Source: Deinococcus sp. JMULE3 | GTDB lineage: Bacteria > Deinococcota > Deinococci > Deinococcales > Deinococcaceae | Length of the DNA: 64,000 bases | Assembly: GCF_013337115.1 (NCBI RefSeq) | Contig: NZ_SGWE01000004.1 | Location: 1,996,501-2,060,500, forward strand | Direction: 5' to 3' | Part shown: positions 8,819 through 18,112 of the stretch, in pieces | How positions within the stretch are numbered: the stretch's first letter is position 1 | Layout of the letters: each line of letters starts with the position of its first letter | The notes under the pieces: model-generated | Seen by the model: only the letters and a program-made list of their open reading frames with translations | Told to the model about the DNA's origin: nothing | The model's database searches: none | Made by a program: the position numbers and the translations under genes

Positions 8819-10702
8819 ATGAAGAAAACGGCCCTCGCCCTGCTGACCCTGACGACCACCCTGGTCGCCTGCAAGCCCCCCCAGACCCCCGAGACCAAGC
8901 CTGCCCCCGACGCCCTGGCCCCCTTCACCAGCCAGAAACTGAACTGGACGACCTGCGACCCCACCATCCTGGGCTGGGACAGCCAGAGTGAATACGTTCA
9001 GGGCGCGCTGGGCAGCGTCGCCTCCCGCCTGACCTGCGCGGACGTGAGCGTCCCCATGGACTGGAGCAACCTCGCCGCCGGCAAGGCCAGCGTCGCGCTG
9101 ATCCGCGTGGCGGCCAGCGACACCGCCAAACGCCAGGGCGCGATCTTCTTCAACCCCGGCGGTCCCGGCGGGGACGGCCTGATCTTCGCGCCGCTGTACG
9201 CCTACCAGTGGGCAGGCGGCAAGTACCCCTCCGCGAGCGCCGCGAACCTGAAGACCATGACCGAGCAGTACGACCTGATCGGCTTCTCCCCGCGCGGCGT
9301 GGGTGCCAGCACCCGCCTGAGCTGCGGCACGAACGAACTCGCCGACCCCATCAACCCCCCCACCGAGGACCAGAGCGACGCGAACTTCGAGGCCATGAAA
9401 CGCTACGGCCGCCTGAGCGCGCTGGCCTGCCAGAAGAACCCGCTGACCCCGTTCATCAACACCGACGCCACCGCCCGCGACCTGAACCTCGCGCGGCAAC
9501 TGATGGGCGATCAGAAACTGAACTACATCGGGTACTCCTACGGCACCTGGCTCGGCTCCTGGTACGCCAAGCTGTTCCCGCAGAACACCGGGCGCATGCT
9601 GCTCGACGGCAACATGTCCTGGAACACCAGCATGGAGCACGCCTTCGGCCTGCAACCCGCCGCGTTCGAACGGGACTTCCGCGACGCCATGGCCCCGTAC
9701 CTCGCCCGGCAGAACGCCACGCTCGGACTGGGCAGCACCGGCGCGCAGGTGTACGCCGCGCAGAACGGGCTGGCCGAACCGCTGCGCAGCATCATGGGGA
9801 ACACCATTGCGAGCTTCCTGTACCAGCGTGACGCCTACCCCTTCGCGGGCGTCCTGCTGAAGATCACGGTCGTCGTGGACAACCTGATCAAGGCCAACCC
9901 GACCGCGACCACCCCCGAGCTGATGGCGCTGGCGGCGCAGGCCACGTACTTCGACGATCCCGACATGAACAGCATGGGCATCGACAACGCCCAGTACCTG
10001 CTGTTCATCCGCGACATGATGGCCGAGCAGACGCCCTTCCCGGTCGACGCCAGCGGGTCGAGCGCGACCTTCACGGCCGTCACCTGCAACGACACCGCCT
10101 GGACCAGCACCCTGACCCAGGCCCGCGCGCAGGGCAAACTGAACGCGCAGAATTATCCGCTGATCGGCGGGTACGACGCCGCGAACCCCTGCTACGGCTG
10201 GAAGGGCGGCCCCAGCGTCAAACAGCCCGCGCTGCCCGCGAACATGCCGCCCGTGCTGATGCTGCAGAACGAACTGGACCCCGCCACCCCGCAGGAAGGC
10301 GCGCTGGAAGCCCTGAACAGCACCCCCAGCGCCAAGATGATCATGATCGACGACGAGCCGCAGCACGCCGCGTTCCCCTACGGCACCGCCTGCGTGGACG
10401 GCCCGATCACCGAGTACTTCCTGACCGGCAAGCTGCCGACCGGCAAGCTGAGCACCTGCGCGGCGCTGCCCCTGCCCGGTGAGGCGAACACCGTTCCGGT
10501 CAAGACCCTGACCGTGAAGAACGGCGCGCTGTGCCTCGCGCAGCCGAACCTCAGCAGCCTTTCCGTCAGCGAGCAGCGTCTCACCGCCGCCCGCGACGAG
10601 ACCCGCCGCATCATCACGCAGAACGCCAGCCAGTTCCTGCCGCGCAACCTCGCGCTGAGCCCCGAAGTACGCGCGAAGCTGACCGTCCAGAACTGCCAGT
10701 AA
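8819..10702 (+). CDS. Secreted alpha/beta hydrolase of the TAP (tripeptidyl aminopeptidase) type, lipoprotein
   Basis: A 627-residue lipoprotein: MKKTALALLTLTTTLVACKP carries a lipobox with Cys18. The hydrolase core has an oxyanion-loop segment FFNPGGPGGDGLIF and the nucleophile elbow GYSYGTWLGSW. The C-terminal part (from about residue 480) resembles the TAP-like domain, with LQNELDPATPQEGA providing a likely acid Asp and QHAAFPYGTACVD near the expected His. Family members cleave N-terminal peptides or similar substrates outside the cell. Start ATG 8819 follows GGAGGA at 8807-8812. It is transcribed alone. Confidence 0.85.
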   Translation: MKKTALALLTLTTTLVACKPPQTPETKPAPDALAPFTSQKLNWTTCDPTILGWDSQSEYVQGALGSVASRLTCADVSVPMDWSNLAAGKASVALIRVAASDTAKRQGAIFFNPGGPGGDGLIFAPLYAYQWAGGKYPSASAANLKTMTEQYDLIGFSPRGVGASTRLSCGTNELADPINPPTEDQSDANFEAMKRYGRLSALACQKNPLTPFINTDATARDLNLARQLMGDQKLNYIGYSYGTWLGSWYAKLFPQNTGRMLLDGNMSWNTSMEHAFGLQPAAFERDFRDAMAPYLARQNATLGLGSTGAQVYAAQNGLAEPLRSIMGNTIASFLYQRDAYPFAGVLLKITVVVDNLIKANPTATTPELMALAAQATYFDDPDMNSMGIDNAQYLLFIRDMMAEQTPFPVDASGSSATFTAVTCNDTAWTSTLTQARAQGKLNAQNYPLIGGYDAANPCYGWKGGPSVKQPALPANMPPVLMLQNELDPATPQEGALEALNSTPSAKMIMIDDEPQHAAFPYGTACVDGPITEYFLTGKLPTGKLSTCAALPLPGEANTVPVKTLTVKNGALCLAQPNLSSLSVSEQRLTAARDETRRIITQNASQFLPRNLALSPEVRAKLTVQNCQ

Positions 10703-10810
10703 ACGCCCACCTGTAATCCAGTTCCATCCCCCTGCGGCCCGTCACGGTAGAGTGGCGGGCTGAAATGCCGTGCCCCCGCCTGAGCGGGTGTGGCGTGGCG
10801 AGGAGTGAGC

Positions 10811-12301
10811 ATGACGGAAGCAGTGAAGCCCGCCACCGCGGGCGCGAGGAAGGTGGGGTTCATCAGCCTGGGGTGCCCGAAGGCGCTGGTGGACAGCGAG
10901 CGGATCCTGACGCAGCTGCGCGTGGAGGGGTACGAGGTCGCGCCCAGTTACGAGGACGCCGACGCCGTGATCGTGAACACGTGTGGGTTCATCACGCCTG
11001 CCGTGGAGGAATCCCTGAACGCGATCGGCGAGGCGCTGGACGCGACGGGGAAGGTCATCGTGACCGGCTGCCTGGGCGAGCGCCCGGAGAAGATCATGGA
11101 ACGCCACCCGAAGGTCGCGGCCATCACCGGCAGCGAGGCCGTGGACGACGTGATGGGACACGTGCGGACCCTGCTGCCCATCGAGACGGACGCGTTCACG
11201 GGCCTGTTGCCGGTCGCCGCGCCCGGCATGCGCGCCGGGGCGGAGCAGCCCGCCCGGGAGGACACCCGGCACGGGGACGTGTTCGCGCCCAGCGTGAAGC
11301 TCACGCCGCGGCACTACGCGTACGTGAAGATCGCCGAGGGCTGCAACCACACCTGCTCGTTCTGCATCATCCCGAAGCTGCGCGGCCTGCAGGTGTCGCG
11401 GGACGCGGGCGCGGTGCTGTACGAGTCGTTCCGGTTGATCGCGGGCGGCACGAAGGAACTCATGATCATCAGCCAGGACACCAGCGCGTACGGCGTGGAC
11501 GTCCGCTACCGCGAGTCCGAATTCCAGGGTGAGCAGGTCCGCGCGCACCTGACGGACCTCGCCGTGAAACTCGGGGAGATGGGCGCGTGGGTGCGCATGC
11601 ACTACGTGTACCCGTACCCGCACGTCGAGAAGATCGTGGAACTCATGGCGCAGGGCAAGATCCTCCCGTACCTGGATGTGCCGCTGCAGCACGCCAGCCC
11701 GAAGGTGCTGCGCGCCATGCGCCGCCCCGGCGCGGGCAAGCAGCTCGACACCATCCGCCGCTGGCGCGAGATCTGCCCGGAACTCGTGATCCGCTCGACG
11801 TTCATCGTGGGCTTCCCCGGCGAGACCGAGGAGGACTTCCAGGAGCTGCTGACGTTCCTGGAGGACGCCCGCCTGGACCGCGTGGGGGCCTTCGCGTACA
11901 GCGACGTCGAGGAAGCGGACGCGAACGCGCTGCCCGGCGCCGTGCCGCAGGAGGTCAAGGAGGAGCGGCTGGCGCGCTTCATGGAGGTCGCGCAGCGCAT
12001 CAGCGCCGAGAAACTCGCCGAGAAGGTCGGCACCGTCATGGACGTGATCATCGACGAGTTCAACGACGACGAGGACGACCAGCCCGGCACGAAACTGATC
12101 GGCCGCACGAAGGGCGACGCGCCCGGCATCGACGGACAGGTGTACGTGTACGCCGCCGAGTTCGCCGGAGCCGTGAAGATCGGGGATATCGTCCGCGTGC
12201 GCATCGAGGACAGCGACGAGTACGACCTGTACGGCGAGGTCGTCGAGACGCCCGAGTGGCGCCCCAACGTGCCGCAGCTGGGTCACTTCGGCAAGCACTG
12301 A
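10811..12301 (+). CDS. rimO: Ribosomal protein S12 methylthiotransferase RimO
   Basis: A radical SAM enzyme of 496 residues that methylthiolates an Asp of ribosomal protein S12. The N-terminal UPF0004 domain has the three cluster cysteines in [18 protein letters not shown] and TGCLGE. The radical SAM motif CNHTCSFC follows, with the RimO-like continuation IIPKLRG. A TRAM domain closes the protein ([16 protein letters not shown]...). [12 protein letters not shown] separates RimO from MiaB. The ATG at 10811 has AGGAG at 10800-10804. There is an internal acidic stretch (DEFNDDEDD) before TRAM. Confidence 0.97.
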   Translation: MTEAVKPATAGARKVGFISLGCPKALVDSERILTQLRVEGYEVAPSYEDADAVIVNTCGFITPAVEESLNAIGEALDATGKVIVTGCLGERPEKIMERHPKVAAITGSEAVDDVMGHVRTLLPIETDAFTGLLPVAAPGMRAGAEQPAREDTRHGDVFAPSVKLTPRHYAYVKIAEGCNHTCSFCIIPKLRGLQVSRDAGAVLYESFRLIAGGTKELMIISQDTSAYGVDVRYRESEFQGEQVRAHLTDLAVKLGEMGAWVRMHYVYPYPHVEKIVELMAQGKILPYLDVPLQHASPKVLRAMRRPGAGKQLDTIRRWREICPELVIRSTFIVGFPGETEEDFQELLTFLEDARLDRVGAFAYSDVEEADANALPGAVPQEVKEERLARFMEVAQRISAEKLAEKVGTVMDVIIDEFNDDEDDQPGTKLIGRTKGDAPGIDGQVYVYAAEFAGAVKIGDIVRVRIEDSDEYDLYGEVVETPEWRPNVPQLGHFGKH

Positions 12302-12430
12302 ACTGAACTCCGGTGGCCGGGCGGTCCTGTGCCCGGCTACCTTACGGAAGGGGGGGTGGGCTGCTTGGGTGGCCTGCCCCTTCACCGTTTCCGGGCGGCA
12401 GCTCACGCGGGGATGGGGGAGACTGCGGGG

Positions 12431-12940
12431 GTGATCCGACTGCACTTCAATCGACCCGGCAACCGCACGGGGCGGCCGCCGACGACGTGGCTGCTGGACG
12501 TGCCGATCTTCACGGTCTGCCCGAACTGCACCTTCACGCCGCATGAGGCGCTGCGGTACGTGGGCAGCCGCTACGGGTACGTGGGCGGGTTCACATGCAC
12601 CCAGTGCCGCGCGAAGGTGTCGATCACCGACGGCGACTGCCGCCCCCCGGTGCGCTTCACGGCCGACACGCCGGGCCAGCCGCAGGTGTCGTTCATCTAC
12701 GAGGACGTGTACCGCCTGACCTGGGCGGACCTGGAACGCGCCGCTGAGCTGACCCGCACTCCCCTGATCCCACCGGGCGAGAAGGGCGACGTGGATGTCG
12801 AGGCGGCCCTGCGCGCCCTGGAAGCCGAGATCGCCCGCCTGAACCTCCCGCACGCCTCCGCGCCGCTGCCCGATGGCGTGACGTGGGTGCCGCTGCTCCT
12901 GCGGGCGTGGCTGGACGCGCTGCACACGCTGGGAGCGTGA
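12431..12940 (+). CDS. Zinc-ribbon protein of unknown function
   Basis: A 169-residue soluble protein. Two CxxC pairs (CPNC near residue 29 and CTQC near residue 55) suggest a treble-clef or zinc-ribbon fold in the N-terminal half; the C-terminal half is helical and acidic. GTG at 12431 was chosen because a G-rich Shine-Dalgarno-like stretch (GGGGGAG) precedes it; an ATG at 12413 and a longer form from 12329 are possible. It follows rimO by about 130 nt. I recognise no named family. Confidence 0.65.
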   Translation: MIRLHFNRPGNRTGRPPTTWLLDVPIFTVCPNCTFTPHEALRYVGSRYGYVGGFTCTQCRAKVSITDGDCRPPVRFTADTPGQPQVSFIYEDVYRLTWADLERAAELTRTPLIPPGEKGDVDVEAALRALEAEIARLNLPHASAPLPDGVTWVPLLLRAWLDALHTLGA

Positions 12941-12994
12941 CCGTGTAGGCGGCCTGCCGTGACGGACCGCAAGACGCGTGTGATGAATGTTCCC

Positions 12995-13000
12995 TAAACT
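12995..13000 (+). promoter_or_regulatory. -10 box TAAACT of the prepilin peptidase gene (leaderless)
   Basis: TAAACT ends 6 nt before the GTG start; there is no room for a Shine-Dalgarno sequence. Confidence 0.5.
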
Positions 13001-13006
13001 GCCGGG

Positions 13007-14158
13007 GTGACCCCTGACGTCCTTCTCGTGATCTTCGCCGGGCTGCTGGGCCTGCTGGTGGGCTCGTTCTCGAATGTGCTCATCTGGCGGCTGCCGCGCG
13101 GGGAGAACATCGCGTTCCCGCCCAGCCACTGCCCGAACTGCGACCACCGCCTGGGCGTCCTCGATCTGGTGCCCGTGTTCTCCTGGCTGAGCCTGGGCGG
13201 AAAGTGCCGCTACTGCAAGGCTCCGATCAAGGCGCGCTACCCGGTCGTGGAACTCCTGACCGGCATCGGGTACGCGGCCATCGCGGCGCTGTTCCCCCCG
13301 CTGACGGTCGGCTGGGGCGCGCTGGGGCTGATGGTCCTGTTCACCCTGCTGCTGGTCGGCAGTGCCATCGACCTGGACACGTACACCATTCCCGACGAAC
13401 TGACCCTGCCCGGCGTGGCGCTGGGCGTCCTGTTCGGCGTCCTGAACGGCCGCGCGGGCGTGGAGGGCCTCCCGGACCTCGCGGGCGCGGTGCAGGGCGC
13501 GCTGCTGGGCGCCGGGGTGGTCGTGGCGATCAACCAGTTCGGGTCGTGGGTGATGCGCCGCTTCCGCGAGCGGTCCTGGCCGGAATTCCCCATCGGGTAC
13601 CAGCAGATCAGCCTCGGCCTGCTCGCGGGCGCGTGGCTGGGCCCGTGGTGGGGGGCCGGTGTGGGCCTGCTGTCCGCCCTGGTGAACGTCGCGGCCCGCC
13701 GCGTGATCCGCGTGCCGGAGCTGCTCACGCTGGGCGGGTTTCTCGTCAGCGTGACACTCGGCAGCGCCGGGTACGGCCCGGGCATGATCCTGATGGTGCA
13801 GGGTGCGCTGGCCGCCGCCGGGGCGGTGTCGCTCGCCTGCGGCGTGTACTGGTGGATTCACTGGCGCCGCCACCGCGAGGACGACGGCGCCAGCGACGAC
13901 ACGAACGTGGACGCCAGCGCCATGGGCTTCGGGGACGTGAAACTCGCCGCCGTGATCGGCGCGTTCCTCGGATGGGAGCGGCTGCTGCTGGCGCTGGTCG
14001 TCGCGGTGTTCGCCGGGGCGATCTTCGGCGTGGCGCAGCTGGCCCTGCGCAGCGAGAACCGCGTGAAGTTCGGGCCGTTCCTCGCGCTGGGCGCCGTCGT
14101 GGCGCTGCTGTGGGGCGGCACGCTGATCAGCAGTTACCGCGAGATGCTGGGGCTGTAG
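13007..14158 (+). CDS. Prepilin peptidase (A24), enlarged form
   Basis: A 383-residue polytopic membrane aspartic peptidase that cleaves and N-methylates type IV pilins, which serve DNA uptake in this phylum. It has the start GLLVGSFSNVLIWRLP, a cytoplasmic CPNC...CRYC zinc loop, the first catalytic Asp in SAIDLDTYTIPDE (Asp122) and the second in GFGDVKL (Asp310). The two aspartates are normally about 60-65 residues apart but are 188 apart here; the extra region holds roughly four hydrophobic segments and a hydrophilic EDDGASDDTNVD stretch. The gene is monocistronic and ends at a strong terminator. Confidence 0.9.
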   Translation: MTPDVLLVIFAGLLGLLVGSFSNVLIWRLPRGENIAFPPSHCPNCDHRLGVLDLVPVFSWLSLGGKCRYCKAPIKARYPVVELLTGIGYAAIAALFPPLTVGWGALGLMVLFTLLLVGSAIDLDTYTIPDELTLPGVALGVLFGVLNGRAGVEGLPDLAGAVQGALLGAGVVVAINQFGSWVMRRFRERSWPEFPIGYQQISLGLLAGAWLGPWWGAGVGLLSALVNVAARRVIRVPELLTLGGFLVSVTLGSAGYGPGMILMVQGALAAAGAVSLACGVYWWIHWRRHREDDGASDDTNVDASAMGFGDVKLAAVIGAFLGWERLLLALVVAVFAGAIFGVAQLALRSENRVKFGPFLALGAVVALLWGGTLISSYREMLGL

Positions 14159-14185
14159 GGGAATGGTTGATGGTTGAAAGTTGCA

Positions 14186-14228
14186 AGAGGAGGGGGCCAG
14201 AGGTGTGATTCCTCTGGCCCCCTCCTCT
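14186..14228. terminator. Strong bidirectional terminator
   Basis: A perfect 18-bp inverted repeat (14186-14203 with 14211-14228, arms AGAGGAGGGGGCCAGAGG) encloses a 7-nt loop. It lies between the convergent prepilin peptidase and lipoprotein genes. The upstream flank (14162-14178) carries the ATGGTTGA word discussed among the findings. Confidence 0.8.
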
Positions 14229-14240
14229 CTGGTGCTGGGT

Positions 14241-14675
14241 TTACATCTTGACGCTGGTGCAGGTCACGCCCGCGTCGGCGGGGGTGCCCGCGGCGTCGCT
14301 GGCGGTGTGGATGTTGAAGTACGTGGCGTTCATGACGTCACTGGCCGAGGCGCTACCGGACATGCTCAGCATGCCCATGGCATCGGTCATGCCGACGACC
14401 TTGCTGCTCATGATGGGCGCGCCGCCGCTGCTGCACGGGTCGGTGTTGGGCGTGCCCTGCATGTGGTAGTGGCCCACGTAGTACGTGTTCGGGGCGAGGC
14501 CGCTGACCATCGCGCTGGTCATGACGGTCATGCCGTCCCGCTTGACGGTCACGGTGCCGCTGGAGTTCAGCGCGCCGCCCGCCGGCTGCTTGGCGAGCGT
14601 GTAGGTCATGGGGGCGTACATCATGGCGCAGGACCCCAGGGCGAGGGACAGGGCGGGCAGAAGCAGGATCTTCAT
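14241..14675 (-). CDS. Small lipoprotein, possibly a SodC/CHRD-like beta-sandwich
   Basis: A 144-residue secreted protein. The signal sequence ends in a lipobox LGSC with Cys16. The mature part is rich in Ser, Gly, Met and Thr. The segment GLAPNTYYVGHYHMQG followed by DPCSSGG recalls the metal-binding GFHxHxxG...C...GG region of Cu/Zn superoxide dismutases and CHRD domains, and NIHTASDAAG...VTC recalls their C-terminal part, but not all metal ligands can be matched. Function is therefore uncertain. It is transcribed away from the aldehyde dehydrogenase gene. Confidence 0.65.
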   Translation of the reverse strand: MKILLLPALSLALGSCAMMYAPMTYTLAKQPAGGALNSSGTVTVKRDGMTVMTSAMVSGLAPNTYYVGHYHMQGTPNTDPCSSGGAPIMSSKVVGMTDAMGMLSMSGSASASDVMNATYFNIHTASDAAGTPADAGVTCTSVKM

Positions 14676-14811
14676 GGTGGAACCTCCGTCGAACTGAGCT
14701 GGTTGAACTGATCTGAACGGGGCAGTCTGTGCCGACCGGTGCGCGGCAGAGTGTCAGGCGGCCCGCTTTGTGACGGGTCACTGAAGGGGGCCTGAAGGGC
14801 AGGTGCAGACT

Positions 14812-14817
14812 TATACT
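14812..14817 (+). promoter_or_regulatory. -10 box TATACT upstream of the aldehyde dehydrogenase gene
   Basis: TATACT lies 51 nt before the ATG. The transcript would have a short leader with GAGGTG as Shine-Dalgarno sequence, unlike the leaderless genes around it. No good -35 was found. Confidence 0.4.
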
Positions 14818-14868
14818 GGGTGCAAACCCCGCCGCCCGTTCCCGCCCCCCGCACGCAGAGGTGTGACC

Positions 14869-16314
14869 ATGACGCAGACCCAGACGCTTCCCACCGATCT
14901 CCAGGCGCTGTTCGAGCGTCAACGGGCGCACCGCTGGACGGCCGCACAGAGCACCCCCGCGCAGCGGCAGGCGATCCTGCGCCGCCTGCATGACGCCATC
15001 AAGGCCCACCGCGTGCCCCTGGCCGACGCGCTGCGCGCCGACCTGGGCAAGAGCCGCGCCGAGGCCGAGATCACCGAACTGCACCCCGTCCTGGAAGAAA
15101 TCCAGCACGCCATCCGCCGCCTGCCCCGCTGGATGGCCGCCCGGCGCGTGGACACCCCGGTCGTCCTGGCGGGTGCGCGCAGCGAGATCCAGCCGCAGGC
15201 GCGCGGAGTCACGCTGGTCCTCAGCCCGTGGAATTACCCCGTGAACCTCGCCCTGGCGCCCCTGGTCGCCAGCCTCGCGGCGGGGAACACCGTGATCCTG
15301 AAACCCAGCGAGAAGGCCCCCCACGTGGCCCGCGCGCTGCGGAACCTGCTGGAGGCCACCTTCGACCCCGCGCTGGTCGCGGTTGTCGAGGGTGACGCGG
15401 ACGCCGCCCGCACCCTGACCGAACTGCCCTTCGACCACATCTTCTTCACGGGCAGCACCGCCGTCGGGAAGCACGTCATGCGCGCCGCGAGCGCCAACCT
15501 GACCAGCGTCACGCTGGAACTGGGCGGCAAGAGCCCCGCCCTGATCGACCGCAGCGCCGACCTGAACCTGACCGCCGAACGGCTCGCGTGGGGCAAGCTG
15601 CTCAACGCCGGGCAGACCTGCGTCGCCCCCGACTACGTGCTGGTGCCCGAGGCGCAGCGGGACGCGCTGATCCTGCGCCTGGACGAGGTCATCGCCCGCC
15701 GCTACGGGGACCGCGCGTGGCTGCGCGCCGGACCCGACTACGGCCGCATGGTGGACGCCGCCAGCGTCGAGCGCCTGCACCACCTGACCCGCCAGAGCGT
15801 GCAGATGGGCGCCCGGATCGTGCTGGGCGGCGAATTCAGCCCCGCCGAGCGCTTCATCTCACCGACCGTCGTGGCCGACGTCACGCCCGACATGCCCCTG
15901 ATGCAGGAGGAACTGTTCGGCCCGGTCCTCCCGGTCGTCACGTACCGCTCGCTGGACGACGCGCTGAACCTCATCCGCCGCCTGGACGCCCCCCTGGCCC
16001 TGTACCTGTTCAGCGGCGACGACGCCGTCACCCGCCGCGTGCAGCGCGAGACCACCAGCGGCGGCATGGTCGTGAACGGCACCGTCGTGCACCTCAGCAA
16101 CCCGCACCTGCCCTTCGGCGGGGTCGGCCCCAGCGGCATGGGCAACTACCACGGCGAGCACGGCTTCCGCACCTTCAGCCACGAACGCGCCGTCCTGACC
16201 GAACCCACCCGCAGCCCCGTGCGCTTCCTGTACCCCCCCTACGGCCGCCCCGGCCCCCGCCTGGTCGCGTGGGCGCTGCGCCTCCTCGAACGCCAGAGCG
16301 GACCACGCGAATGA
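14869..16314 (+). CDS. Aldehyde dehydrogenase (fatty/aromatic aldehyde type)
   Basis: A 481-residue NAD(P)-dependent aldehyde dehydrogenase of the class 3-like group. It shows the cofactor segment LSPWNYPVNLALAPL and KPSEKAPH, the glycine turn FFTGSTAVGKHVM, the general base in ELGGKSPALID, the nucleophile in LNAGQTCVAPDYV and the C-terminal PFGGVGPSGMGNYHGEHGF. The hydrophobic/basic tail resembles the membrane-associated part of fatty aldehyde dehydrogenases. The ATG at 14869 follows GAGGTG. Its stop overlaps the mobA start (ATGA), so the two are cotranscribed. Confidence 0.92.
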   Translation: MTQTQTLPTDLQALFERQRAHRWTAAQSTPAQRQAILRRLHDAIKAHRVPLADALRADLGKSRAEAEITELHPVLEEIQHAIRRLPRWMAARRVDTPVVLAGARSEIQPQARGVTLVLSPWNYPVNLALAPLVASLAAGNTVILKPSEKAPHVARALRNLLEATFDPALVAVVEGDADAARTLTELPFDHIFFTGSTAVGKHVMRAASANLTSVTLELGGKSPALIDRSADLNLTAERLAWGKLLNAGQTCVAPDYVLVPEAQRDALILRLDEVIARRYGDRAWLRAGPDYGRMVDAASVERLHHLTRQSVQMGARIVLGGEFSPAERFISPTVVADVTPDMPLMQEELFGPVLPVVTYRSLDDALNLIRRLDAPLALYLFSGDDAVTRRVQRETTSGGMVVNGTVVHLSNPHLPFGGVGPSGMGNYHGEHGFRTFSHERAVLTEPTRSPVRFLYPPYGRPGPRLVAWALRLLERQSGPRE

Positions 16315-16877
16315 CGGACCCCTGGGCAGACGTGACCGCCGTCGTCACCGCCGGGGGCCGCTCCAGCCGCTTCGGCAGCGACAAGGCCCTCGTGACCTGG
16401 CAGGGCCGCACCCTGCTGAACCGCGCCTGCACGCCCCTGGACCACGCCGCCACGCGCCTGATCATCGCGCCCGAGGGCCGGTATCAGGTGCCCGGCTGGC
16501 GCGTTACACCCGACACCCGCCCCGGCGAGGGCCCCCTGGCGGCCCTGGAAGCCGCGCTGAACGCCGCGCCGGACGGCTGGGTGGCCTTCACCGGCGTGGA
16601 CCTCCCCTGCCTGACCCGCGAGTACTGGGACACCCTGCTCGCCGCCCGCGCACCCGGCGTGCTCGGCGTGCAGGCCCTCGACGGACTGAAACGCCCCCAG
16701 CCGCTCGCCGCGCTGTACCACACCAGCCTGCGCGCCCACGTCACCGACCTGCTCGACGCGGGCGAACGCCGTCTGCGTTTCGCCGTGACCGCCCCGCACG
16801 TCCGGCACGTGCCCGGCGTGGACCCGGCCCTGCTGCGCAACGTGAACACGCCCGCCGACCTGCCCGGCGCCCGCTGA
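16311..16877 (+). CDS. mobA: Molybdenum cofactor guanylyltransferase MobA
   Basis: A 188-residue nucleotidyltransferase that joins GMP to molybdopterin. It starts with the NTP-binding loop VTAGGRSSRFGSDKALVTW, followed by GPLAALEAAL, FTGVDLPCLTREYW and PQPLAALYH, all characteristic of MobA. The ATG overlaps the stop of the aldehyde dehydrogenase gene by 4 nt. The link with that gene is positional; I infer no shared pathway. Confidence 0.92.
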   Translation: MTDPWADVTAVVTAGGRSSRFGSDKALVTWQGRTLLNRACTPLDHAATRLIIAPEGRYQVPGWRVTPDTRPGEGPLAALEAALNAAPDGWVAFTGVDLPCLTREYWDTLLAARAPGVLGVQALDGLKRPQPLAALYHTSLRAHVTDLLDAGERRLRFAVTAPHVRHVPGVDPALLRNVNTPADLPGAR

Positions 16878-16907
16878 CCGCTGCTGGGCTGGGCGACTGG
16901 ACGTGCG

Positions 16908-17399
16908 CTACCCGAAGCGCGCCCTGTGCTCCCGCTTCAGCCGCGCGTACTCCACGTTCGCCTCCGCCTCATCCCACCGCGCCTTGAAGATCCGGGCGGA
17001 CTCGGCCTTCACCGGGTCCTCCGGATCACGGGGCCGCTCCGCGCGGCCATGCGCGCCACTCTGGCCCTTCCTGCCCTCCGGGACCGGCCCCTCGTACTTC
17101 TTCCCGCCCCGGTGATTCGCGTACCGCCGGGCGCGCGTGAAGCCCATCTGCAGGAACTTGCGCGCCATGTCCGCCCCCACGAAATCCCCCGCCCCCAGGT
17201 ACGCCAGGAACATCCCGTAGATCGCCTCGCTGCTCTCGCGGGCCACCTCCGGCGTCGCGAACCGCCAGTGCGGTAGGATCTCGGACTTGTACGGCTGCAC
17301 CAGCAGCACGCCCTGCTCCCCCACGCCCACCCGGTACAGCTCCGGATGCGCGCGCAGGTCCAGTTCCGCGTAATTCAGGGAGTAATCGAACTTCGGCAT
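16908..17399 (-). CDS. DUF4385 family protein
   Basis: A 163-residue soluble protein beginning MPKFDYSLNYAELDLRAHPE and containing VLLVQPYKSEILPHW and ARRYANHRGGKKY, which match my memory of the DUF4385 family. The C-terminal third is strongly charged (Arg/Lys/Glu) and probably helical. The biochemical role is unknown. It follows dps on the same strand across a hairpin that could terminate or attenuate transcription. Confidence 0.8.
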   Translation of the reverse strand: MPKFDYSLNYAELDLRAHPELYRVGVGEQGVLLVQPYKSEILPHWRFATPEVARESSEAIYGMFLAYLGAGDFVGADMARKFLQMGFTRARRYANHRGGKKYEGPVPEGRKGQSGAHGRAERPRDPEDPVKAESARIFKARWDEAEANVEYARLKREHRARFG

Positions 17400-17408
17400 A
17401 GGAGTGCA

Positions 17409-17445
17409 GATGGCAGAGGCCCTTCGCTTTCAGCCATCTGCCATC
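17409..17445 (-). terminator. Hairpin downstream of dps
   Basis: GATGGCAGA (17409-17417) and TCTGCCATC (17437-17445) form a 9-bp stem with a 19-nt loop between the dps stop and the DUF4385 start. There is no T-run, so termination is only likely. Confidence 0.45.
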
Positions 17446-17458
17446 CGCGTTGAACTGC

Positions 17459-18064
17459 TCAGTTCATCCGGTCGTCGTCCATGATCGCCTGGAGCATCCA
17501 GCGGATCTTGTCGATGGTCGCCGCGTACCCGTTGTACATGTCGGCGGTCGCGGGGTCGTTCGCGTCGTCCACCGTCTGGCTGTCGTCCCGGAAACCTTTT
17601 CCGACACGGGTCAGGTCCGCGACCAGATCCGCCACCTGCGTGCGCGCGTCCCGGACCGTCTCGGTGGGGACCTTCACGACGCTGAAGCGCTCGATGTCGC
17701 TCGGCGCGGCGATCGGGCTGCCGCCCAGCGCGACCAGACGCTCGGCCTGCTCGTCGATGGCGGGGAAGAACATGTCGATGAACTCGTCGTACGCGAGATG
17801 CAGGTCACGGAAGAACCGCCCGCGGATGTCCCAGTGGTACTTCTTGAATTTCAGGTACAGGCTGATCGTCGTGGCGAGGTTCCGCTGCAGCGTCTCCGCG
17901 ACCGTCCCGAACTCGGTTTCCGAGAGGTACGCGTGGTCCACCAGCGCGTTGTTGGTGGTGTTCAGGTGCGCGGCGTCGGCCTTCGCGGCGCCCGTCGCCT
18001 TCCCGGACGCCTTCTTCTCGGGGGCGGACGCTTTCTTCGGGGCGGCCTTGCTCTTCTTGGTCAT
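17459..18064 (-). CDS. dps: DNA protection during starvation protein Dps (Dps1 type)
   Basis: A 201-residue ferritin-like protein that forms 12-mers, oxidises and stores iron and protects DNA. The ferroxidase signature is visible in KKYHWDIRGRFFRDLH and YDEFIDMFFPAIDEQAERL (His, Asp and Glu ligands). Ahead of the four-helix core is a 30-residue Lys/Ala-rich tail (TKKSKAAPKKAS...), which in D. radiodurans Dps1 binds DNA. Start MTKK at 18064 is preceded by TACGGT 6 nt upstream; a longer in-frame start at 18091 would run through that box. Confidence 0.96.
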   Translation of the reverse strand: MTKKSKAAPKKASAPEKKASGKATGAAKADAAHLNTTNNALVDHAYLSETEFGTVAETLQRNLATTISLYLKFKKYHWDIRGRFFRDLHLAYDEFIDMFFPAIDEQAERLVALGGSPIAAPSDIERFSVVKVPTETVRDARTQVADLVADLTRVGKGFRDDSQTVDDANDPATADMYNGYAATIDKIRWMLQAIMDDDRMN

Positions 18065-18070
18065 GCGGTC

Positions 18071-18076
18071 ACCGTA
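18071..18076 (-). promoter_or_regulatory. -10 box TACGGT of dps (leaderless)
   Basis: TACGGT on the minus strand ends 6 nt before the dps ATG and supports the chosen start. Confidence 0.5.
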
Positions 18077-18112
18077 CCCCCGCGCCCCCACACGCGCCCA
18101 TACGGGAAACCT

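Noticed and set aside
10742..13873. A 1043-codon open frame on the minus strand antisense to rimO and the prepilin peptidase gene
   Set aside because: Crosses several well-supported plus-strand genes and has shadow-type composition.
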